Shown: piece after piece, positions 25,251 through 34,450 of the stretch
Numbering within the stretch: the first letter of the stretch is position 1
How the letters are laid out: each line of letters starts with the position of its first letter
DNA from: Prevotella sp. HJM029
GTDB taxonomy: Bacteria; Bacteroidota; Bacteroidia; Bacteroidales; Bacteroidaceae
DNA length: 49,845 bases
Direction of reading: 5' to 3'
NCBI RefSeq assembly: GCF_000599605.1
Contig: NZ_AZHT01000181.1
Coordinates: forward strand, 1-49,845
Program-made: the position numbers and the translations under genes
The notes under the pieces: model-generated
Database searches by the model: none
What the model saw: only the letters and a program-made list of their open reading frames with translations
What the model was told of the DNA's origin: nothing

Positions 25251-28200
25251 ATGGAAAAACGATTCATGCTATTGCTTGTTGGTCTCATGCTCAGTATAGG
25301 CATCGGATTAGCACAAACACAGGTATCGGGGAGCGTTGTCTCTGCAGATGACCAAGAACCTATTATAGGTGCTTCGGTAATTGTGCAGGGCACAAAAGTT
25401 GGAACAGTTACCGATGCCGACGGAAAGTTCACCTTATCGGTACCAAAAGGTAAGAAAATCGTCGTGAGCTACATTGGAATGATGTCACAGACCCTCACGG
25501 CAAAAGCGGGAATGAAGATTCAATTAGCGCCCAACAACGAAACGTTAAAAGAGGTTGTTGTGACAGGTGTGTCGAACATGGATCGCAGAATGTTTACTGG
25601 TGCCGCAGACAAAATCAATGCCAATGACGCAATGATTGGCGGTATGGCCGACATTAGTCGCTCGTTAGAGGGGCGTTCTGCGGGTGTAAGCGTGCAGAAT
25701 GTATCAGGAACCTTTGGTACAGCACCGAAAATTCATGTACGTGGTGCCACATCTATTTATGGTAATTCAAAGCCTTTATGGGTTGTTGACGGCGTAGTAC
25801 AAGAAGATATTACAGATATTAGCGCTGACGCCTTATCTTCGGGTGACGCAGAAACGTTGATTTCTTCGGCTATTGCGGGCCTCAATGCCGATGATATTGA
25901 AAGCTTTCAAATCTTGAAAGATGGTTCGGCAACCTCTATTTATGGTGCTCGTGCCATGAGTGGTGTGATTGTTGTTACGACCAAAAAAGGACGTATGGGG
26001 CAAGCACATCTCAACTATACGGGTGAATTTACCAGCCGTATGATTCCTACTTATGGACAATTCAACATCTTGAATTCTCAAGAACAGATGGGCATCTATC
26101 AAGAGATGCGCGACAAAGGATGGTTGCATTATTCGAATGTCCTTAATGGAAGCGACTATGGTGTTTATGGGAAAATGTATGAATTGATTAACACTTATGA
26201 TGCTACGAGCGGACAATTTGGTTTGGCCAACACCATAAAGGCACAAAATGCATATCTACAGGCTGCTGAGTTTAGGAATACAAACTGGTTCAAAAAGCTC
26301 TTCTCAAGCAACCTGATGCAAAACCATGCCATCAGTTTAAGTGGGGGAACGGCAAAATCTAACTATTATGTTTCTATGTCGTTTATGATGGATCCAGGAT
26401 GGTATAAGGATTCCAAAGTGAAACGCTATACGGCGAACTTCAATGCTACACACCACTTGTTGGAGAACTTATCGTTGTCTCTTTTGGCTTCAGCCTCCTA
26501 TCGTAAGCAGCAAGCTCCTGGCACATTAGGACAAGATGTAGATGTTGTTTCTGGCCAAGTGAAGCGCGATTTCGATATCAACCCCTATTCGTATGCACTG
26601 AACACATCACGTGCTTTAGACCCCAACACATTCTACCATGCTAACTATGCTCCATTCAATATCTTAAATGAATTGGAGAATAACAAGATGAACATGAACG
26701 TGTTAAACACGAAATTCCAAGCAGAATTGGCTTATAAGCCCATCAATGATTTGCGATTATCCGTGATTGGCGCCATGCAATATGACACCTCTACACAAGA
26801 ACATATGATTACAGAGCATTCGAACCAGGCTGAAGCTTATCGTGCAATGGATAATGCTATCATACGTGATGCAAACGAACTGCTCTACAAAGATCCAACA
26901 AACCGCTATGCACTTCCCATTACAGTGCTCCCATCGGGTGGTTTCTATCATAAGACAGACCTACAAAAAGTAAGTTGGGACTTGCGCGCAACCGCCAACT
27001 ATAACCACGTGTTTAATAGCATCCACACGCTGAATGTATTAGGAGGATTAGATGTGTCGAATGTAGACCGCAAACGTACTTTCTTCAATGGTGTTGGTAT
27101 GCAGTATGATGGTGGTGAAATACCTTTTTATATCTATGAGTATTTCAAAAAGTCTATCGACGATAACTCCAACTACTACTCGCTGAGTAATACGCATAAC
27201 CGCACGGCAGCCTTCTTTGGAACAGCAACTTATTCCTACAAACAGCGTTATAACCTCACGGGCACTTATCGCTATGAGGGAACAAACCGCTTGGGAAGAA
27301 GCCGCAGTGCACGCTGGCTACCCACATGGAACATCTCGGGAAGTTGGAATGTTAGCGAAGAACCCTGGTTCCATCAAACCTTTAAAGATGTGATCACTCA
27401 TGCCTTGCTGCGCACATCCTATTCCTTGACTGCCGATCCAGGACCTGCCACATATACAAACTCCACCGTGATTTTAAAGTCGAACACACCCTATAAGGTG
27501 TTTGGTTCAGACAAAGAAGCAGCTATCATGATTAGCGAGTTGGAGAACTCTGACCTCACTTATGAGAAGAAACATGAATTCAATATCGGTACCGAGTTAG
27601 GCTTTTTGAAGAATCGTATCAACGTAACCTTCGACCTCTTCTGGCGCAACAACTTCGACTTGATTGGTCCTATGGCTACACAAGGTGTAGGCGGGCAGGT
27701 CATTCGCTATGCCAACACAGCCAGCATGAAGTCTAATGGACAAGAACTTTCAATTCAAACGACGAACATCAAAGAACGTGATTTCTCATGGGTAACGAAT
27801 GTTATTTTCTCACATGTAACGACAGAAGTAACATCTTTGATGAGTCGTGCAACAACAATGGACTTGATTAGTGGTGAAGCCAGCAGTGGATTTACCAAGG
27901 AAGGCTATCCCCATCGTTCCATCTTCTCAATGCCTTTCCAAGGGTTAAACGACAAAGGTATCCCGACATTCCTCAACGAAAACGGCGTACTAACCTCTAC
28001 AGATCTGAATTTCCAGAATCGAGGAGACAATAATTACCTGATTTATGAAGGTCCAACTGAACCTACTGTTACAGGTTCCTTCGGAAACGAACTGCGCTGG
28101 AAAAATTGGCGATTAAATGTGTTCTTGACCTATTCTTTCGGCAATTATGTGCGCCTTGACCCTGTCTTCAGTGCAAAATATAATGACCTTACGGCCATGA

Positions 28201-28577
28201 CCAAGGAGTACAAGAATCGCTGGATACAAGGGGGTGATGAGAGGACAACCACCGTTCCAACAATTTTGAGCTACAGAGACTATATCACTGACACTAATTT
28301 GCGCCGTACATACAATGCTTACAACTATACAAGCATGCGCACTGCGAAGGGTGATTTCATCCGCATGAAAGAGATTTCTTTGAGCTATGATTTCCCCAAA
28401 TCAATTTTATCGGCAACTCCATTTAACAACCTTTCGTTGAAACTTCAGGCCACAAACCTCTTCCTTATCTATGCTGATAAGAAATTAAATGGACAGGATC
28501 CTGAGTTTATCAATGCTGGAGGTGTGGCTGCTCCGATACCTCGTCAGTTCACAATGACATTAAAATTTGGTTTATAA
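25251..28577 (+). CDS. SusC/RagA-type TonB-dependent outer-membrane transporter
   Basis: This 1108-residue protein has a signal peptide ending near GIGLAQ (residue 21). A carboxypeptidase-regulatory-like beta domain follows (VSGSVVSADDQEPIIGASV, about residues 24-100), then the TonB-plug region beginning LKEVVVTGVSNMDRR and containing LKDGSATSIYGARAMSGVIV. A large 22-strand-type barrel ends at PRQFTMTLKFGL. This is the usual SusC layout without an extra STN domain. It forms the import channel with the SusD lipoprotein encoded 20 bases downstream. The substrate is not shown by sequence; the downstream metallopeptidase points to peptides or protein rather than glycan. Confidence 0.95.
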   Translation: MEKRFMLLLVGLMLSIGIGLAQTQVSGSVVSADDQEPIIGASVIVQGTKVGTVTDADGKFTLSVPKGKKIVVSYIGMMSQTLTAKAGMKIQLAPNNETLKEVVVTGVSNMDRRMFTGAADKINANDAMIGGMADISRSLEGRSAGVSVQNVSGTFGTAPKIHVRGATSIYGNSKPLWVVDGVVQEDITDISADALSSGDAETLISSAIAGLNADDIESFQILKDGSATSIYGARAMSGVIVVTTKKGRMGQAHLNYTGEFTSRMIPTYGQFNILNSQEQMGIYQEMRDKGWLHYSNVLNGSDYGVYGKMYELINTYDATSGQFGLANTIKAQNAYLQAAEFRNTNWFKKLFSSNLMQNHAISLSGGTAKSNYYVSMSFMMDPGWYKDSKVKRYTANFNATHHLLENLSLSLLASASYRKQQAPGTLGQDVDVVSGQVKRDFDINPYSYALNTSRALDPNTFYHANYAPFNILNELENNKMNMNVLNTKFQAELAYKPINDLRLSVIGAMQYDTSTQEHMITEHSNQAEAYRAMDNAIIRDANELLYKDPTNRYALPITVLPSGGFYHKTDLQKVSWDLRATANYNHVFNSIHTLNVLGGLDVSNVDRKRTFFNGVGMQYDGGEIPFYIYEYFKKSIDDNSNYYSLSNTHNRTAAFFGTATYSYKQRYNLTGTYRYEGTNRLGRSRSARWLPTWNISGSWNVSEEPWFHQTFKDVITHALLRTSYSLTADPGPATYTNSTVILKSNTPYKVFGSDKEAAIMISELENSDLTYEKKHEFNIGTELGFLKNRINVTFDLFWRNNFDLIGPMATQGVGGQVIRYANTASMKSNGQELSIQTTNIKERDFSWVTNVIFSHVTTEVTSLMSRATTMDLISGEASSGFTKEGYPHRSIFSMPFQGLNDKGIPTFLNENGVLTSTDLNFQNRGDNNYLIYEGPTEPTVTGSFGNELRWKNWRLNVFLTYSFGNYVRLDPVFSAKYNDLTAMTKEYKNRWIQGGDERTTTVPTILSYRDYITDTNLRRTYNAYNYTSMRTAKGDFIRMKEISLSYDFPKSILSATPFNNLSLKLQATNLFLIYADKKLNGQDPEFINAGGVAAPIPRQFTMTLKFGL

Positions 28578-28597
28578 TTTCTATAACACAGACAAAG

Positions 28598-30166
28598 ATG
28601 AAAATTCATAATCTATATATAACAGCATCATTCGCCACGCTACTGTTGAGTTTCAGTGCATGTAATGACTTCCTCGACAAGCTACCCGATAATCGAATGG
28701 AGCTCAACACAGAAAAGAAAGTGCAGAAATTCTTAGTTTCAGCCTATCCCAATCGCAATCCAGCTTTGCTGGCTGAGCTATATTCTGACAACACAGATGA
28801 ATTTAAAAATACAGGTTGGACGAGTGCAGGTAGGTTCCAAGATCAAGCTTATCGTTGGGATGATATTACCGAAGTTTCAGACAATGAGTCGCCACAAGAA
28901 CTGTGGAATAGTCACTATATGGCCATCGCTACAGCCAATACAGCGCTACAAGCTATTGCCAAATTAGACGAGTCTCCCGCCACTAAGGCATCAAAAGGCG
29001 AGGCTTTACTTTGTAGAGCCTATGCGGCTTTCAACTTAGCCAACACGTTCTGTATGGCTTATAATGCCACAACAGCTAACGATTTCTTAGGTTTACCCTA
29101 TCCGTTGGAGCCTGAAACAACCATCGGCATCAAGTATAAACGAGGAACATTGAAGGCCTTTTATGACCAAATCAATCAAGATATAGAGGCGGCTCTGCCT
29201 TTGATAACCGATAATTACGAGCGTCCTAAGTTCCACTTTAATCGTAATGCGGCTTATGCTTTTGCAGCTCTTTTCAACCTCTACTATCAAAAGTACGATA
29301 AAGCTGTAGCCTATGCAACGCGTGTTTTAGGTGCTAATCCTGCAACGACACTACGCGATTGGAAAGCATTCTATGCACTTTCGCCTAATGGCGACATTGC
29401 GCCCAATGCGTATATCAACACACAGAACACTGCTAACTTGTTCTTGCAAACGGTGTATTCACCTGCAGGTCTTTATTTAGGCCCTTATGGATATGCTGCA
29501 AAATATGCCCACGGCCAGTTACTAACAGAGACTGAAGACATGCAATCTGATGGCCCTTGGGGGCATAGTGCAGACTTTGGTTACACGATATTCAGTAACA
29601 ACAGCCTCTCGAAATATTTCATCAATAAGATACCTTATTCGTTTGAATATGACGATATCCAGGCAGGTACGGGCTATCCCCACACAGAATATGCTGTCTT
29701 CACGACAGATAAAACCTTGTTGGTGCGCGCTGAAGCCTATGCCTTACAAGGGAACTATGCGGCAGCCGTTGCAGACTTAAACACAGAAGTAGCTGCCATG
29801 TCGGGCGGAACCATGAGTGTTACGTTAGCAGGCATTAAAGCCTTCTATGCAGGTTTGCAAGAGTATACTCCCACAGCACCTACGCCTAAGAAGAAGTTTA
29901 ACGCGCCATTTACAATTGAATCGACGACACAAGAGCCCGTGTTGCAAGCTATTTTACACTTGCGTCGTATCCTCACCTTAGGTGAAGGCGTGCGTTTACA
30001 AGATGTAAAACGTTATGGTATCGTTATCTATCGCCGCGTGTCAAATACACGAGCACGAATAGTTGCTGTGACCGATACGATGAAAGTTGACGACCCACGC
30101 CGTGCCATTCAAATTCCACAAGACGTGATTACCGCAGGACTTCCTGGCAACCCACGCAATAAATAA
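28598..30166 (+). CDS. SusD/RagB-type surface substrate-binding lipoprotein
   Basis: This 522-residue lipoprotein has its lipobox Cys at position 22 (LLLSFSACNDFLD); the CNDFLD start is classic for SusD proteins. Helical TPR-like segments follow, such as LWNSHYMAIATANTALQAI, KGEALLCRAYAAFNLANTF and FNRNAAYAFAALFNLYYQKY. C-terminal sequence contains LHLRRILTLGEGVRLQDVKR, the usual conserved end block. SusD caps the SusC barrel and delivers ligand. No glycan-processing genes are nearby. Confidence 0.93.
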   Translation: MKIHNLYITASFATLLLSFSACNDFLDKLPDNRMELNTEKKVQKFLVSAYPNRNPALLAELYSDNTDEFKNTGWTSAGRFQDQAYRWDDITEVSDNESPQELWNSHYMAIATANTALQAIAKLDESPATKASKGEALLCRAYAAFNLANTFCMAYNATTANDFLGLPYPLEPETTIGIKYKRGTLKAFYDQINQDIEAALPLITDNYERPKFHFNRNAAYAFAALFNLYYQKYDKAVAYATRVLGANPATTLRDWKAFYALSPNGDIAPNAYINTQNTANLFLQTVYSPAGLYLGPYGYAAKYAHGQLLTETEDMQSDGPWGHSADFGYTIFSNNSLSKYFINKIPYSFEYDDIQAGTGYPHTEYAVFTTDKTLLVRAEAYALQGNYAAAVADLNTEVAAMSGGTMSVTLAGIKAFYAGLQEYTPTAPTPKKKFNAPFTIESTTQEPVLQAILHLRRILTLGEGVRLQDVKRYGIVIYRRVSNTRARIVAVTDTMKVDDPRRAIQIPQDVITAGLPGNPRNK

Positions 30167-30186
30167 ACTCAATAAACAAATTGAAT

Positions 30187-31071
30187 ATGAAGAAAATATA
30201 TAGCTTAGTACTCGCCGCTATCGTAGCATTGAGCGTAACTTCGTGCTCAAACGACGATCCAAAAGACGACACTATCTTCCCAACAACCACGACTGCTAAC
30301 GACCCTTTCGACAAATGGTTGGAAGCTAACTATACCTATCCCTACAATGTGGATTTCAAATACAAGATGGAAGATGTCTATAGCGACATGAAATACCACC
30401 TTGTTCCAGCAGATTCGGCTAAGTCAGCTAAGTTAGCTATCATCACCAAATTCTTGTGGTTTGATGCCTATGCAGAGTGTGTTGGCCCCGATTTTGTAAA
30501 GGCTAACGTTCCCAGAATTATTCATCTCATCGGTTCCCCTGCCTACAACAGCGGACAAGGGACAATGGTTCTCGGCACTGCTGAGGGTGGCTTAATTGTA
30601 ACACTTTACATGGTGAACAAGTTAACCAACCAGATGTTGACAGATTATGACACGATGAATGAATATTATTTCCATACCATGCACCACGAGTTCACGCATA
30701 TTCTCAACCAAAAGAAGCCCTATAGCGAGAACTTCCAACACATCACCGAGAGTGGTTATATTAGTGGCGACTGGTACAGAAAGAATCAACGCATGGCCAA
30801 TACGCAAGGCTTTGTAACGCCTTACGCCATGAGTGAGGCACGAGAAGACTTCGCCGAGATGCTCTCTGTTTATGTCACTACCCCACCATCGGGCTGGCAA
30901 AAGATCATGACTACAGCTGGAAAGAAGGGCGCACCACTCATTCAAGCTAAGCTTGATATTGTGCGTAATTACATGAAAGAGTCGTGGAATTTAGACATTG
31001 ATCAACTACGTGACATCGTTATTCGCCGCGCTTCAGAGTTGAACAGCCTCAATTTAAATGAACTAAAGTAA
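30187..31071 (+). CDS. Zinc metallopeptidase-like lipoprotein (HEXXH)
   Basis: The start is the ATG at 30187 (294 residues); the open frame also has an in-frame TTG two codons earlier, which is unlikely. The lipobox Cys is at 20 (SVTSCSNDD). HHEFTHILNQ carries the HEXXH motif (His167, Glu168, His171). SEAREDFAEML further on offers an acidic third zinc ligand (Asp221 or Glu224). This matches the putative zinc-binding metallopeptidase lipoproteins found with SusC/SusD and DUF4302 genes in Bacteroidales. It is likely anchored on the cell surface, where it would cut proteins or peptides before import. The gene follows SusD by about 20 bases. Confidence 0.85.
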   Translation: MKKIYSLVLAAIVALSVTSCSNDDPKDDTIFPTTTTANDPFDKWLEANYTYPYNVDFKYKMEDVYSDMKYHLVPADSAKSAKLAIITKFLWFDAYAECVGPDFVKANVPRIIHLIGSPAYNSGQGTMVLGTAEGGLIVTLYMVNKLTNQMLTDYDTMNEYYFHTMHHEFTHILNQKKPYSENFQHITESGYISGDWYRKNQRMANTQGFVTPYAMSEAREDFAEMLSVYVTTPPSGWQKIMTTAGKKGAPLIQAKLDIVRNYMKESWNLDIDQLRDIVIRRASELNSLNLNELK

Positions 31072-31084
31072 AGGAGAGAAACCA

Positions 31085-32356
31085 ATGAAAAGATTAAAAT
31101 ATTGTCTACCTGCCGTGCTGGCTTCGCTATTGCTCACCTCATGTCTACACGATGACGATGTAGTTTTTGACGAACCTGCAGCACAACGCTTAGAAAAGTC
31201 AGTTGAACACGACAAACAACTCTTAGAGTCGGCCAAGAATGGTTGGGTACTTCACCTCTGGACTGGCGACGAGAATTTGGGTGGAGGCTACACCTATCTG
31301 ATGAAATTCAAAGATGGAAAGGTGACTGTAGCCAGTGAGATTGCAGCCCCATCAGCCACGTCTACTTCAAGTTACGATGTGATAAAAGATATGGGACCTG
31401 TACTCACTGTCAACACCTTTAACGAGATATTTCATTCCTTATCGACACCAACGATGGATAATGATCAGGGGGCACAACAAGACTATGAATTTTTGATTTT
31501 GCGCACAACCAATGATTCTATCTTCTTAAAAGGTAAGAAGTGGAACAACAACATGGTGATGACCCGTCTGAAAGACAATGTAGATTGGGAGCAAGAGGTT
31601 GCAGGCATGAAACAAATAGCAAGTGACATGGTGCCTACCTTCGTACATGTTGCCACAGGAAACGATTCTACACAAGTAAATCTCTCTGAAGAACGTGTGC
31701 TCACCATCACCCATAAAGACAAAACCATTGAGATGCCTTTCTATTATACAACCAAAGGTATTGAGTTGCTCAAACCAGTAGAAATCGACGGGGCATCATA
31801 TGGCGAATTCAGTTATGACGCAGATGCTATGCAGCTGACGAGCACCAACAGCGCAGGAAAAACGATTACACTCCATGTCGTTCTACCAAAGAACTATGTG
31901 GATTATGCTGACTTTGCTGGGCAATATCACTTCGCTTACATGAATGGCACCGTGAATGTGACGCTTGTACCTGTTGGCGATGGCAAGCATTATCACCTTC
32001 AGGGACTCTTCCCTACGGCCACGGCTGTGCTCAATTATAACCGCGCTTTAGGTGCTTTAGAGTTCCCCTCGCAACTCATTGCTACCGATCCTGACGGTTC
32101 AACTCACTGGCTTTGCGCATGGGCTTTGGCAGATGGAGGCAGCTTCGCAAAATCTCCTAAAACAGGATTTATCCTATCAAGAGACTTGAGTGCCACTGGA
32201 TTCAAACTCAAATTCAAAGCGATGGATGGCTTCAATGCCGACTCATTTGTAGGTGTGAAATTTGATACTTCTGGCGATTTCACAGGAACATCCACCATCG
32301 CTGCTGTCAATGGAGAAGGGCGAATTCCATTCATTACTAACATGACAAAATTCTAA
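31085..32356 (+). CDS. DUF4302-family surface lipoprotein
   Basis: This 423-residue lipoprotein has the lipobox Cys in LLLTSCLHDDD, with acidic residues at the next positions, a surface-export pattern. The mature part opens with AQRLEKSVEHDKQLLESAKN and GWVLHLWTGDENLGGGYTYL, the hallmark N-terminus of DUF4302 proteins. It continues as beta-rich sequence to the end. Its role is unknown; constant association with SusCD and an HEXXH lipoprotein suggests a substrate-binding accessory. It starts 13 bases after the peptidase gene ends. Confidence 0.8.
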   Translation: MKRLKYCLPAVLASLLLTSCLHDDDVVFDEPAAQRLEKSVEHDKQLLESAKNGWVLHLWTGDENLGGGYTYLMKFKDGKVTVASEIAAPSATSTSSYDVIKDMGPVLTVNTFNEIFHSLSTPTMDNDQGAQQDYEFLILRTTNDSIFLKGKKWNNNMVMTRLKDNVDWEQEVAGMKQIASDMVPTFVHVATGNDSTQVNLSEERVLTITHKDKTIEMPFYYTTKGIELLKPVEIDGASYGEFSYDADAMQLTSTNSAGKTITLHVVLPKNYVDYADFAGQYHFAYMNGTVNVTLVPVGDGKHYHLQGLFPTATAVLNYNRALGALEFPSQLIATDPDGSTHWLCAWALADGGSFAKSPKTGFILSRDLSATGFKLKFKAMDGFNADSFVGVKFDTSGDFTGTSTIAAVNGEGRIPFITNMTKF

Positions 32357-32375
32357 TCACACAAAAATAAGACGT

Positions 32376-33473
32376 ATGAAAAAGTTATTACGCTATACGA
32401 TGCTCGCTGTGGGATGCCTTGCGCTCACCACAGCCTGCAATAATGACGATGTGACCAACGACATTGCGCAACACAACGTGAAGGTGCTCAGTGCACAAAC
32501 GGCCTTTAATGCTGTGGGCGGAACCGATAGTATTACCATCGAAGGTAATGTGGCACACGCCTATGCCAACGCCCCCTGGGCCACCATCACCACAAAAGGT
32601 AACCTGGTTGAAGTAACAACACAACCCAATGAAACTGTTGAATCGCGTCACACAACGGTGGTGATTAAAACCTCTCCACAAGACTCTACAGTGGTTAATA
32701 TCGACCAATTGGGATGCGTGGTAAAATTTAACTTCCCCGAACATGTAGGACTTAATGATGAAGCAAAACAGCTTTCTTACCCCATAGAAAGCACCTTTGG
32801 TGCACAAACACAAACCAAAGTCGACTGGCTTCAGAGTAGCTATGTTGACGGAAAGGTTGTTGTCAGCACACAACCCAACAACACAGGGCACGTGCGTCAG
32901 GCCTTTGTCTATGTGAAAACAAAAACAAAAGTCGACTCAATTCTTGTTACTCAGGGTGATCTCGACAGAGATATTGTTGGCAACTACGTGATGCAAGTGA
33001 GAGAAGCTGACCAAGATGGTGTAGAAACCACACATTTCTATGATGTAGTACTCGCACATGCGGGCAACAAACTCACTCTCAAGCTCGCGGCTCTTGGCCT
33101 TGAAATCCCCGTCATCTACGATGCTGAAACATGTGGATTGCGGCTCACAGGCGGCAACAAAGTGGGAACCTACCAGCAATATACGCTCTTCACATCAGTA
33201 GCTAATAATGGTAACAAAGCCTCATGGGAGAAGTCAGCACAACTCACTGGCCGTTTTGCTTATCGTGAAGCACTGCAACGCATGAACCCCATATTCGAAG
33301 GAACTATGCTTAGTTTCGGCAACACTGCCCAACTGTTAATCGAAGCCTTCGAAAGTACTGAGATTGATAAAGACAAAAACCTCGGAGCATTGGCGATATG
33401 GGGAAGTCCAATCTTGATTAAGATTAAACCTACAACACCCGCAAAACACCTGCCTATTTCCACACAATGGTAA
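32376..33473 (+). CDS. BACON-like surface lipoprotein, last gene of the SusCD-peptidase operon
   Basis: This 365-residue lipoprotein has a lipobox (LALTTACNNDD). Residues of about 35-110 form a BACON-like beta domain (AQTAFNAVGGTDSITIEGNV, then APWATITTKGNLVEVTTQPN, then ending VVNIDQLG). A second, more diverged copy follows at about 115-195 (VDWLQSSYVDGKVVVSTQPN, then DSILVTQG). The C-terminal half (DIVGNYVMQVREAD onward) is a separate beta domain. BACON modules are thought to bind surface ligands or act as spacers. The gene follows DUF4302 by 19 bases and closes the five-gene operon. Confidence 0.75.
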   Translation: MKKLLRYTMLAVGCLALTTACNNDDVTNDIAQHNVKVLSAQTAFNAVGGTDSITIEGNVAHAYANAPWATITTKGNLVEVTTQPNETVESRHTTVVIKTSPQDSTVVNIDQLGCVVKFNFPEHVGLNDEAKQLSYPIESTFGAQTQTKVDWLQSSYVDGKVVVSTQPNNTGHVRQAFVYVKTKTKVDSILVTQGDLDRDIVGNYVMQVREADQDGVETTHFYDVVLAHAGNKLTLKLAALGLEIPVIYDAETCGLRLTGGNKVGTYQQYTLFTSVANNGNKASWEKSAQLTGRFAYREALQRMNPIFEGTMLSFGNTAQLLIEAFESTEIDKDKNLGALAIWGSPILIKIKPTTPAKHLPISTQW

Positions 33474-33494
33474 TGGTTATAGGCTAAGCTTTAA

Positions 33495-33534
33495 TAGGCA
33501 TGAGGATGACCATCTAAGGGTTTCCTCATGCCTA
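33495..33534 (+). terminator. Hairpin after the SusCD-peptidase operon
   Basis: TAGGCATGAGGA (33495-33506) pairs perfectly with TCCTCATGCCTA (33523-33534) over 12 bases around a 16-base loop, 21 bases past the stop codon. It lacks a good T run, so it may protect the mRNA end or only partly terminate. The palindrome array follows 50 bases later. Confidence 0.55.
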
Positions 33535-33585
33535 ATGCTTACCAAAAGATGGGCATTTTCTCCCATTTACACAGGAATTTTCTCT

Positions 33586-33767
33586 GTTCCCAATGTTGGG
33601 AACAACTGAATTTGACATTTTTTGCTGTTCCCAACTTTGGGAACAGCAATTTTTTTTGTTTTTGAGGCTTCCCAACTTTGGGAACGACCATTTTCTCTAT
33701 TTTTCATCGTTCCCAACTTTGGGAAAGCTCTTTTTAATAAAATTCACCCGTTCCCAATCTTGGGAAC
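33586..33767 (+). repeat. Array of five 18-bp palindromes at exact 41-bp spacing
   Basis: The units start at 33586, 33627, 33668, 33709 and 33750, each exactly 41 bases apart. The consensus is GTTCCCAACTTTGGGAAC, with one or two changes in four of the units. The four 23-base spacers differ in sequence but all are T-rich. Each palindrome can form a seven-pair RNA hairpin followed by a T run, and unit two extends to ten pairs (GCTGTTCCC/GGGAACAGC). This could be a set of tandem terminators past the SusCD operon. At about four helical turns, it could instead be an array of protein-binding sites on one DNA face. No cas gene is present. Open frames crossing the array are by-products of the repeat. 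Confidence 0.8.
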
Positions 33768-33977
33768 GCAGATTTTCAGATATGCCTCATGCGCATATAT
33801 GCTGGTCAGGGCACGCTGAGACAAGACAATCCCCACCAAAATCAAACTATCTATGGCATGACATCTACACGGCACACGCTATGCCCGCAGCACACTACGC
33901 CCCCAAGATGAGCCTATTTGAAACCCCATCTGCAACACTTTTTTGAAAGAAGGTAGGCGAAAGTCAAGGGTTTTGTG

Positions 33978-33985
33978 TAAATTTG
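33978..33985 (+). promoter_or_regulatory. Probable -7 element for the monooxygenase-fold gene
   Basis: TAAATTTG fits TAnnTTTG and predicts a start near 33992, about 27 bases before the ATG at 34019. I see no -33 TTTG at the standard distance. The stretch between the palindrome array and this box holds no supported gene. Confidence 0.5.
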
Positions 33986-34018
33986 CATACACGAGAACAT
34001 TTTAAAATTAAAAACGAG

Positions 34019-34303
34019 ATGATTAGATTAAACGCATTTTTCACTGTGAAAGCGGGTGTAACCACCGCGCAAGTAAAGGCTGTGGCCGACGAGTTAGTAA
34101 CGCTATCGCGCCAAGACAAAGGCAACAAAGGTTATGATTTGTTTGAAAGCACCACACAACCTGGCGTATTCATGTTTTGTGAAAGCTGGGAAAACGAAGA
34201 GGTGTTGAAACAGCATGCTGCATCAGAACACTTCAAGCGTATTGTTCCTCAGATAGAAGCACTCTGCGATGGCGGTCTGCATATAGAGCAGTTCAATCGA
34301 TAA
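34019..34303 (+). CDS. ABM-type small monooxygenase-fold protein
   Basis: This 94-residue protein starts at the ATG at 34019 (MIRLNAFFTVKAG); a longer frame begins upstream, overlapping the -7 box, and is unlikely. The pattern of AFFTVKAGVTTAQVKAVADE, then GYDLFESTTQPGVFMFCESW and EVLKQHAASEHFKRIVPQIE, is that of antibiotic-biosynthesis-monooxygenase (YgiN-like) dimeric ferredoxin-fold proteins. Family members oxidise quinols or degrade heme, or have no known reaction. Nothing nearby points to a specific substrate. It stands alone between its promoter and a bidirectional terminator. Confidence 0.8.
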   Translation: MIRLNAFFTVKAGVTTAQVKAVADELVTLSRQDKGNKGYDLFESTTQPGVFMFCESWENEEVLKQHAASEHFKRIVPQIEALCDGGLHIEQFNR

Positions 34304-34312
34304 AAAGCGATC

Positions 34313-34360
34313 AAAAAAAGGCCGAAATGCATGGAATTACCCAGCATTTCGGCCTTTTTT
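34313..34360. terminator. Bidirectional terminator between the monooxygenase gene and rpoC
   Basis: GGCCGAAATGC and GCATTTCGGCC form a perfect 11-pair stem flanked by an A run on the left and a T run on the right. It can therefore stop transcription from both sides. It serves the plus-strand gene ending at 34303 and the rpoC end at 34451 on the minus strand. Confidence 0.9.
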
Positions 34361-34450
34361 AATGACTAATATGAATGACTTTAAATAACGTTTGTGCAAC
34401 TTAGGGATGCACACGTCGTGCATCCCACAAGTCGACAGCTCACATTTACT

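Noticed and set aside
25139-25351. Frame of 70 codons starting in the SusC leader
   Set aside because: It overlaps the SusC start in another frame and has no signal or family features; the SusC ATG at 25251 is well supported.
33586-33767. CRISPR array
   Set aside because: The repeat is only 18 bp and fully palindromic, spacers are 23 bp and all T-rich, and there are no cas genes in the window.
33593-33946. Frames across the palindrome array encoding repeated FPTLGT/SQLWER/VPNFGK-like units
   Set aside because: The 41-bp period is not a multiple of three, so each unit is read in another frame; the apparent peptide repeats are by-products of the palindromes.
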